A DNA stretch of 5,744 nt from CAZESH01 sp964514665. Lineage in GTDB: Bacteria; Bacillota; Bacilli; Paenibacillales; KCTC-25726. The stretch lies in NCBI GenBank assembly GCA_964514665.1, contig CAZESH010000279.1:1-5744 (forward strand). Direction: 5' to 3'. The notes below the pieces were generated by a model. It ran no database searches and was not told the origin of the DNA. It saw only the letters and a list, made by a program, of their open reading frames with translations. The position numbers and the translations under genes were made by a program. Shown here piece after piece: positions 1 to 4,499 of this stretch; the stretch's first letter is position 1, and every line of letters starts with the position of its first letter.

Positions 1-70
1 CATCAATGTCGATTACCGTTTTGAATTCTCCCCGCCGCCGACCGGCCGATATTTTGCATTTTACCTTCAT
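1..70 (-). CDS. Possible start of a small basic protein, cut by the window edge
   Basis: An ATG at 70-68 opens a minus-strand frame that stays open to the window edge (23 codons), giving a basic N-terminus that begins MKVKCKISAGRRRGEF. A purine-rich AAAGGAAGG lies at 85-77, six bases before the ATG, and would serve as a ribosome binding site. It would lie 110 bases downstream of the WYL gene on the same strand. I do not recognise the family. An open frame this short has a substantial chance of arising randomly, so the case rests mainly on the ribosome binding site. An overlapping plus-strand frame (2-184) is also open and competes with it. Confidence 0.35.
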   Translation of the reverse strand, partial: MKVKCKISAGRRRGEFKTVIDID

Positions 71-180
71 CCGGATCCTTCCTTTAACCATAGCCTATCC
101 AAAACTTCTCTATTATCGTATGTCAAAAGAATTGAAAAAGTGAATCGCCCATCGGCATTATTCCCTCACCGCGGCCGCAT

Positions 181-384
181 CTAACGCACCGGCCTGAAGG
201 ACAAAATCCGATCGACGGCAAACAAACGCGGCCCTTTCTGCGAAAAGCAGTAGGCTTTGATTCTGGATGAATCGGCACTCAGCAATTTGATGTTTCGTTG
301 GGTAATGCGATTTTTGCGGTCAAGGTATATGATTTCAAGGATTTGGCCATGGTATTTAGTAAATGAAAGGCTGGAGGCTTCCAT
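181..384 (-). CDS. Stand-alone WYL-domain protein, 67 aa
   Basis: This small protein consists almost entirely of the C-terminal part of a WYL domain. The visible pattern is IIYLDRKNRITQRNIK, then KAYCF, then PRLFAVDRILSFRP, matching the usual order of an I-x-Y-x-D strand, a conserved Arg, a hydrophobic-A-Y-C strand and the R-x-F-x-x-DRI motif. WYL domains in known proteins sense ligands, often nucleic acid or nucleotides, and usually sit behind a helix-turn-helix in transcription factors; here no DNA-binding part is present. The frame is open upstream to 456, but GAGGAG at 399-394 sits nine bases from the ATG at 384, so I place the start there. A strong sigma-A promoter precedes it. No signal peptide or membrane segment is seen, so it should be cytoplasmic. 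Its partner and ligand cannot be told from the sequence. Confidence 0.75.
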   Translation of the reverse strand: MEASSLSFTKYHGQILEIIYLDRKNRITQRNIKLLSADSSRIKAYCFSQKGPRLFAVDRILSFRPVR

Positions 385-393
385 TCTTTTCAT

Positions 394-399
394 CTCCTC
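394..399 (-). promoter_or_regulatory. Ribosome binding site fixing the WYL protein start
   Basis: GAGGAG on the minus strand lies nine bases before the ATG at 384-382. The other in-frame ATGs are at 393-391, directly abutting the GAGGAG, and at 456-454, upstream of the predicted promoter. The site therefore supports the 67-residue product over the 91-residue one. Confidence 0.65.
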
Positions 400-427
400 A
401 AAAAAGGGAACGTATGTTTGTTTTTTT

Positions 428-456
428 ATTATAAACAATCTCCCTGAATTTTGCAA
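428..456 (-). promoter_or_regulatory. Sigma-A-type promoter of the WYL gene
   Basis: On the minus strand a -35 box TTGCAA (456-451, four of six consensus bases) is followed by exactly 17 bases and a perfect -10 box TATAAT (433-428). Transcription would begin near 421, giving a leader of about 37 bases before the ATG at 384. The promoter lies in the 96-base gap between the divergent WYL gene and the small plus-strand gene. Confidence 0.7.
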
Positions 457-480
457 CGGATACTTTATAAGGAGGAAAAA

Positions 481-597
481 ATGGTGAAATCAGAAGAAAA
501 AAATGCGGACATACAAGTCTTTTGGCTGGTTGTTTCGCTTTCCGTCATACTGCTCACCCTGCTTGGAATCGCAGCCTACTCGGTGATCTATAAATAA
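481..597 (+). CDS. Single-pass membrane microprotein, 38 aa
   Basis: This is the only plus-strand gene I can support. AAGGAGG at 469-475 is a near-perfect ribosome binding site, five bases before the ATG at 481. The product has a short charged N-terminus (MVKSEEKNADIQ), one hydrophobic segment at about residues 13-35 (FWLVVSLSVILLTLLGIAAY and following), and ends in YK, as expected for a single-span membrane peptide. I do not recognise the family, and no function can be read from it. It diverges from the WYL gene, and its last 10 bases overlap tail to tail with the end of the TerC-like gene on the other strand. I found no convincing sigma-A promoter directly upstream. The strong ribosome binding site and clean membrane topology make it likely to be real. 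Confidence 0.65.
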   Translation: MVKSEEKNADIQVFWLVVSLSVILLTLLGIAAYSVIYK

Positions 598-1285
598 CGC
601 TTCTTGTTTCTTCGAAGCAGTCCGATAATAATGACAAAAACAGCCGCATCAATGGAAATAACATCCATCAGGTTGATGGAAGTCATGTTATGAAACGATT
701 TCCGGATCAAATTCAAACGGTCTTTCAGGAGCGGATCCTTGGCCATTCCCAAAAAAGCAATCTGGGTCATAAATCCGGAAATCACGATCTGCAGCCAGGG
801 AAAATAGTTCAGCCATCCGGCCAAAAGATGTATAAAGGAAAACACAACAGTCAAGGTTATGGCGATCGCCAGCGAAATCAAGATAATATTCGAGGAAAAT
901 TGCGAGATCACGATGATGTTATCCAGACAAATCACGAAATCGGTTATGACCACCACCGCCATCAAGCGAAACAAGGATAACAGGGAAGTCAGCACGTGTT
1001 CGCGGAATATATCGTTGTCAGGCCCGTTCCAAACCAGATGAAAAGCCATCGTGACGATCAACATTCCGGAAACCAAGGGAAGTCCGGGTAAATCGATCAG
1101 CCTTTGAATCGTAATTACATAAACCGTTCTCGTTGCTGTCAGCAGTAAAACCGTGGCGGCAATCAGTTTGACGAGCTCACGCGGCTTCGATTGATTGATT
1201 GTTTTTTTAGTATGGAAATAATGATCAGTACGTTGTCAATGTCATTAAACAAGCTAAACAGCAGGATTTTAATAAAACCGGTCAC
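588..1285 (-). CDS. TerC/YjbE-family membrane protein, frame interrupted (-1 shift at A7)
   Basis: GTG at 1285 has GGAGG at 1295-1291 with five bases between. The first frame encodes 28 residues with the first repeat signature (FNDIDNVLII), runs through seven A at 1208-1202, and unshifted stops at 1163 after 40 residues. A -1 shift re-reading base 1202 enters the frame ending at 588, giving about 232 residues, close to the roughly 220 usual for YjbE-type proteins. The second half has several hydrophobic helices and the second signature, D116, D122 and N123 in ITDFVICLDN. TerC-family proteins are membrane transporters, some exporting Mn2+, with acidic residues inside the membrane. In the first repeat S11 stands where an Asp is usual, so this is a divergent member. 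It may be a recently broken gene, a slippage-expressed or phase-variable one, or a sequencing error. A shorter product could start at TTG 1076 or ATG 1064, but neither has a ribosome binding site. Confidence 0.75.
1189..1208 (-). repeat. Homopolymer A7 plus (AATC)3 at the TerC frame break
   Basis: Read on the minus strand, seven A (1208-1202) are followed by C and three tandem AATC units (1200-1189). The two halves of the TerC-like gene are out of frame exactly here. One extra A (A8) or one extra tetranucleotide unit (+4, which equals +1 modulo 3) would restore a single open frame, as would -1 ribosomal slippage on A AAA AAA. Both repeat types are prone to length change. Confidence 0.7.
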
Positions 1286-1346
1286 AGAGCCCTCCCCCGA
1301 TTTTACAGCATATTAATCTTGTACATCATTTCGACGTTGGCGGACA

Positions 1347-1386
1347 AAAAACTCGCAGAACCGGCTTTATGGACCTGCGAGTTTTT
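1347..1386 (-). terminator. Intrinsic terminator after the DUF2680 gene
   Basis: A 12-bp perfect stem pairs 1347-1358 (AAAACTCGCAG core) with 1375-1386, with a 16-base loop. On the minus strand it begins three bases beyond the DUF2680 stop codon and runs into T residues. The A-rich and T-rich flanks also give it the shape of a bidirectional terminator. It separates the two-gene exported-protein unit from the TerC-like gene, whose GTG lies 61 bases further on. Confidence 0.8.
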
Positions 1387-1388
1387 CT

Positions 1389-1769
1389 TCATTCACCATT
1401 GCCATGCTCATGCTTATGTTTATGACAATGATGCTGTTTCATGTATTCGATATGTTTTTTCAGCATTTCCAAATGACGATCCTTTTGTTCGACGGATAGA
1501 ATACCGGCTTGGGCTTTGCTTTCCACAAGTTCTTTTTTGACTTTGTAAAGCTTGTCGTACAGCTTGTCCAGTTTCTTCTCCTGTGCCTTGGTGAGTTTGA
1601 CGTTCTCGCCGCAGCCATCATTTTCATAATGATCGTCAATCACAGCCGACTGCTGCCGCACTACTTGATCGCCGGGTATCGGCGCTGTTCCCGCGGCACC
1701 AAAGGAAACGCCGGAAAATAGGATTTGAAAGGCCAAAAAAACCCCCATGCTTGCCATCCTTTTTTTCAT
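1389..1769 (-). CDS. Exported DUF2680 (YckD-like) protein with His-rich tail, 126 aa
   Basis: Residues 1-25 form a signal peptide (MKKRMASMG, a hydrophobic core, and VSFGA before the likely cut). After a short spacer containing C53, residues 58-112 form a charged helical region (LTKAQEKKLDKLYDKLYKVK, then GILSVEQKDRHLEMLKKHIEYM). This has the layout of DUF2680, the family of Bacillus subtilis YckD: an L-T-x-x-Q start, a Lys/Glu-rich helix, then G-h-L-s-x-x-Q. The function of that family is not established. The last residues carry HHCHKHKHEH at 113-122, with seven His and one Cys, a likely metal-binding tail. The frame is open to 1790, but GGAGGTGAT at 1784-1776 supports the ATG at 1769. It follows the DUF4363-like gene by 66 bases with no terminator between, so the two are probably co-transcribed, and a terminator closes the unit. 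Confidence 0.8.
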   Translation of the reverse strand: MKKRMASMGVFLAFQILFSGVSFGAAGTAPIPGDQVVRQQSAVIDDHYENDGCGENVKLTKAQEKKLDKLYDKLYKVKKELVESKAQAGILSVEQKDRHLEMLKKHIEYMKQHHCHKHKHEHGNGE

Positions 1770-1775
1770 CTTTCC

Positions 1776-1784
1776 ATCACCTCC
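1776..1784 (-). promoter_or_regulatory. Ribosome binding site of the DUF2680 gene
   Basis: GGAGGTGAT on the minus strand is an extended match to the 16S rRNA 3' end, six bases before the ATG at 1769. It selects this start over the upstream in-frame ATG at 1790, which would place seven extra, mostly acidic or small residues before the lysine-rich signal peptide start. Confidence 0.75.
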
Positions 1785-1835
1785 CTCCATTTCATTCTGC
1801 TTATTTTTCCCACCGATTTTATTTTTATGCCGCTC

Positions 1836-2189
1836 CTAAAGCGAGTAGATTTCATGAAGAATGGAATGAATTTCGGACACGATCAATTTGGTTTGCAGCG
1901 CATCCTTTTCCTTGACGGCGGAGAGCAGCCGCATCTTCTGCTTATTCAGTCCCTCATATTCATTTTCATCACCCAGCAGCTGATGCATCCATTTCTTTTG
2001 GTCCAGCTTTCTATCCAAATGCCTCGCATGCAGCTCGGCAGCAATCCAATTATCGGCATCGACATTTTTAACGATCAGCTCAAGCTCGGCATAAAGCGGA
2101 TTCTCCCCGGCATGGGCCATGGAAGTTGCGGAAACGGACATCAAGAACAGCAAGCTCAAAACGGACATGCTGATACGCAGCAGTTTCAA
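1836..2189 (-). CDS. Exported DUF4363-like helical protein, 117 aa
   Basis: Translation probably begins at TTG 2189, preceded by GAGGGGAG with four to six bases between; an in-frame ATG at residue 8 is the alternative. Residues 1-27 are a signal peptide ending AHA before GEN. The mature 90 residues are helical: LYAELELIVKNVDADNWIAA, AELHARHLDRKLDQKKW, then a third helix with KEKDALQTKLIVSEIHSILH. The pattern of 'NW-x-x-A', 'W-x-x-L' and a final 'L-x-x-I-x-S-I-L-H' helix resembles DUF4363, a family of small exported proteins of unknown function common in Bacilli and Clostridia. I assign this from memory of the family pattern. No metal-binding or catalytic residues stand out, and the mature part has no Cys. 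It is the first gene of a probable two-gene unit with the His-tailed DUF2680 gene 66 bases downstream. Confidence 0.7.
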   Translation of the reverse strand: MKLLRISMSVLSLLFLMSVSATSMAHAGENPLYAELELIVKNVDADNWIAAELHARHLDRKLDQKKWMHQLLGDENEYEGLNKQKMRLLSAVKEKDALQTKLIVSEIHSILHEIYSL

Positions 2190-2206
2190 CGCACTCCCCT
2201 CTTTCT

Positions 2207-2234
2207 TCTATAGCTTTTTCCGTATTATTCCCAA
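2207..2234 (-). promoter_or_regulatory. Weak candidate promoter for the DUF4363/DUF2680 unit
   Basis: In the 143-base gap after the SLH terminator, the minus strand shows TTGGGA (2234-2229), 16 bases, and TATAGA (2212-2207); each box matches four of six sigma-A consensus bases. Transcription would start near 2200, just upstream of the ribosome binding site, leaving a very short leader. A promoter is expected here because a strong terminator isolates the unit, but this particular pair is only a candidate. Confidence 0.3.
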
Positions 2235-2276
2235 GCGCTTTTCAAATAATAAAAATTCTTAATGAAGCAGGCTTGC

Positions 2277-2313
2277 AAAAAAGCCGGTCCAGGGCGAATG
2301 CCCCGGACCGGCT
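2277..2313 (-). terminator. Strong intrinsic terminator after the SLH gene
   Basis: On the minus strand 2313-2300 pairs with 2295-2282 to form a 14-bp GC-rich stem (AGCCGGTCC core) with one G-U wobble and the four-base loop ATTC, followed by six T at 2282-2277. It lies 19 bases beyond the SLH stop codon. There is no T-run on the other strand, so it acts in one direction. Confidence 0.92.
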
Positions 2314-2332
2314 GCTATGCAAAAGGCATAAT

Positions 2333-4435
2333 TTACATTTTGTTCAACAGGTTGTAAACCGCCTGTGCGCTTTCCGCGCGAGTGGCCGTCTGTTTGGGTA
2401 CAAACTGCTGCTGTGATCGTCCGTTCAGCAGGCCGTTAGCAGCGGCGGCTTCAATAGCTTGCAGCGCCCACGGGCTGATTTTGTCGGCATCGGCAAACGA
2501 TGCGGATCCGGACAGCTTCTTGCCGGTTTTAACTTCATAAGCATGAACCAGCATCAGCGCCATTTCTTCGCGGGTAATGACCTCATTTGGAGCAAATTCA
2601 GTTTCGCTTCGTCCGGCGGCAATCCCCGCTTCCGAAGCTGCAGCTATTGCTGAAGCATACCATGCGTCCGCCTTCACATCCGAATAAGCGGACTTTCCGC
2701 TTGCTTCAAGACCAAGGGCGCGCACCAGCATCGAGACAAATTCGGCCCTTGTAGTTTCTTTTGAAGGAGCAAATTGTTGTGCGTTTATGCCCTCCGTCAC
2801 GTGCTTCGCCGTCATCGACGCAATCGCTTTTTCAGCCCAATTGTCCACGGGTACGTCAATAAAGGTCTTCTTGTACTCGAGCGCCGCGTATTTGCTGAAA
2901 TGCTTCACTTTTGCGATCAAGTATCCGTCTTTTACCGTCCCTCCGACAAATTCAAGCGAACCGTCATCGCCAATAAAATAAACTCCTGCCAAATCGGGAT
3001 TGGAATCGGCATTCAGCTTGAATTTCAGTGTAAGCGGCTTATTGAATTTCTCCAGCTTTACGGTTTTTCCATCGGCCCCTTTGACGCCAAGACTGAAGTC
3101 AATGACCTCACCTGCAGCTTTCAGATTGATGCCCGTCTTATTTTTTGCCTTCTCCAAAACGGCCGTCACTTCGGGCTTATCCAAGGCATTAAAGGAAAAT
3201 GAGATTTGTCCGTTTTCGATCTTGCTCTCCTTGGCAAGCTCTGCCAAATCGGCAAGCGTTTCAGGCTGCAGTGTAGCCGTAAAGTTGTCGCCGTCAAGCT
3301 CTACGTGATTGCCGGCGACAATGTTCGCCGCATGCAGCGGCAGCAGCACCGCTTTGTCGCCATGACCGATCTTCACGGCAACCTTGCCATCTTTGCCGTT
3401 TTTCAAACTGTCTTCATTGACGACATTCGTCCCTTCATCCGGAGCAGCCGGACTGACTCCGCCTGTATATCCCGACGAAGGAGTCGAAGAAGTCGATCCT
3501 GGCGAAGAATCGGAAGTTGACGGTTCCGTCGGATTGCCGATCACGAGATCATGGAAATATTGAACTTCTTTTCTGTAAAAATAAGGATTGGTTACCTCGG
3601 GAGGCATCTTGAATATGCCGACGTATACCGCAGCGTCGTATTTTCCGTCTCCGGGCAAACGAATCTCGTTCCCCGAGGCTGACGATGACAGCCTGACACC
3701 ATATCGTTTTCCTGGCGTAAAGGTTGTCGAAGATGAAACCATCACATCTGCTCCTGTGGCCACACTGTTAAGATAAGATGTGCCCATAGAGAAACCGTTG
3801 AGCGGAAGGGATGTGCCGGTCGTCAAATCGACGAGCTCAAGATCGCTTAGCTGAAGCGCGCTCGTATTCAAGTACGTCGCTTCGGTAACGCTGGAGGGCA
3901 GCATGATTTTGGCCGCGCTCAAGCCGGAATCGGCCGGTGTAAAATCAAAAAGCGACGCGCCTGCCGGCAAATAAGCCCCAGGTGAATAGGTCGACAACGT
4001 GACTGTCGCAGGGATGCGGTAAACGTCAATCGTAACGGAAGGATCGCTAGCGTAAATGTACCAATCCCCTATCACCAAAGCGTTTCCTTTGAGCTGGCCA
4101 TTTTCCTTGATCGCGATGGATGACGGTGCAGTATCCGACTGTACATTGACGTCCATGACGCTGTAATAGCGTTTGTTGTTGTCATCGTACAGCGGATTGC
4201 TGTCAATCGTTCCGTACTGCACATAGGTGACGCTTGTCACCGTGTTGTCGTGAGTGACGTCAAGCTCGACGGCAGCCGGATCGTCGGTGTAAATATACCC
4301 CTTGAGCTTGTTAGAACTCGCATCATAATAGAACGCAATCGAGGTGGCTGCGAATGCCAAAACAGGGACGAGCAGCGACAGCAGCAGCGTGGAAACCAGA
4401 ACGACAGACAATTTTTGCAGCAATTTTTGTTTCAT
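2333..4435 (-). CDS. Secreted SLH-domain cell-surface protein, 700 aa
   Basis: Residues 1-29 are a signal peptide ending AFA before ATS. Residues 30-300 are a beta-rich region I do not recognise. Residues 301-336 are a Ser/Thr/Pro/Gly linker. Residues 345-520 form the beta module often found before SLH domains in Paenibacillus surface proteins, with NKPLTLKFKL, GVYFIGDDGSLEFVGG and the closing HFSKYAALE. Three SLH domains follow, from about 524, 583 and 646 to the end, with TTRAEF, ITREEM and ATRAES at the polymer-binding positions. SLH triplets hold proteins to the secondary cell-wall polymer non-covalently, so the product should sit on the outer wall. AAGGAGG at 4447-4441, five bases from the ATG, fixes the start. 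The gene follows the ligase gene by 64 bases and ends at a strong terminator. Its role is unknown: a minor S-layer-associated or adhesive protein is more likely than the main S-layer protein. Confidence 0.92.
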   Translation of the reverse strand: MKQKLLQKLSVVLVSTLLLSLLVPVLAFAATSIAFYYDASSNKLKGYIYTDDPAAVELDVTHDNTVTSVTYVQYGTIDSNPLYDDNNKRYYSVMDVNVQSDTAPSSIAIKENGQLKGNALVIGDWYIYASDPSVTIDVYRIPATVTLSTYSPGAYLPAGASLFDFTPADSGLSAAKIMLPSSVTEATYLNTSALQLSDLELVDLTTGTSLPLNGFSMGTSYLNSVATGADVMVSSSTTFTPGKRYGVRLSSSASGNEIRLPGDGKYDAAVYVGIFKMPPEVTNPYFYRKEVQYFHDLVIGNPTEPSTSDSSPGSTSSTPSSGYTGGVSPAAPDEGTNVVNEDSLKNGKDGKVAVKIGHGDKAVLLPLHAANIVAGNHVELDGDNFTATLQPETLADLAELAKESKIENGQISFSFNALDKPEVTAVLEKAKNKTGINLKAAGEVIDFSLGVKGADGKTVKLEKFNKPLTLKFKLNADSNPDLAGVYFIGDDGSLEFVGGTVKDGYLIAKVKHFSKYAALEYKKTFIDVPVDNWAEKAIASMTAKHVTEGINAQQFAPSKETTRAEFVSMLVRALGLEASGKSAYSDVKADAWYASAIAAASEAGIAAGRSETEFAPNEVITREEMALMLVHAYEVKTGKKLSGSASFADADKISPWALQAIEAAAANGLLNGRSQQQFVPKQTATRAESAQAVYNLLNKM

Positions 4436-4499
4436 TTGAACCTCCTTATGTAATATTTTGATCTATCGTCAATCGAGGCTGGAAGGCTTCGAATCGACT

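Noticed and set aside
110..125. Perfect -35 TTGACA on the minus strand in the left gap
   Set aside because: No acceptable -10 box lies 16-18 bases downstream; the GATAAT nearby is only a few bases away. It cannot be called a promoter for the left-edge frame.
2..184. Plus-strand frame open from the window edge for 60 codons, ending TAA at 182-184
   Set aside because: It has no visible start or family motif, and a 60-codon open frame at this base composition is not rare among six frames. It overlaps the better-supported minus-strand start at 70 and ends on the WYL stop codon. It could be a real 3' end; neighbouring sequence would decide.
690..1041. Plus-strand open frames of 60-96 codons opposite the TerC-like gene
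   Set aside because: They lack ribosome binding sites and family patterns, and are antisense shadows of a membrane-protein gene.
1286..1346. Manganese (yybP-ykoY) riboswitch upstream of the TerC-like gene
   Set aside because: TerC/YjbE genes often carry this element, so I looked. Only 61 bases separate the terminator from the GTG, too few for the element, and the G-rich run is just the ribosome binding site. Clear promoter boxes are also absent; a TAAAAT at 1305-1300 would start transcription inside the ribosome binding site.
2229..2247. Catabolite-response-like palindrome AAGCGCTT in the gap before the DUF4363-like gene
   Set aside because: Only the central eight bases match; the outer TG and CA arms of the CcpA site are missing or misplaced.
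2774..3520. Several plus-strand open frames of 64-142 codons opposite the SLH gene
   Set aside because: They lie wholly antisense to a well-supported 700-residue gene and have Cys/Phe/Arg-rich compositions typical of reverse-strand translation.
4436..4475. TTGACG with downstream AT-rich bases upstream of the SLH gene
   Set aside because: The nearest TATTAC is only 11 bases away, and at 17 bases the -10 position falls on the ribosome binding site. It is not a usable sigma-A promoter, so transcription from the ligase gene is more likely.
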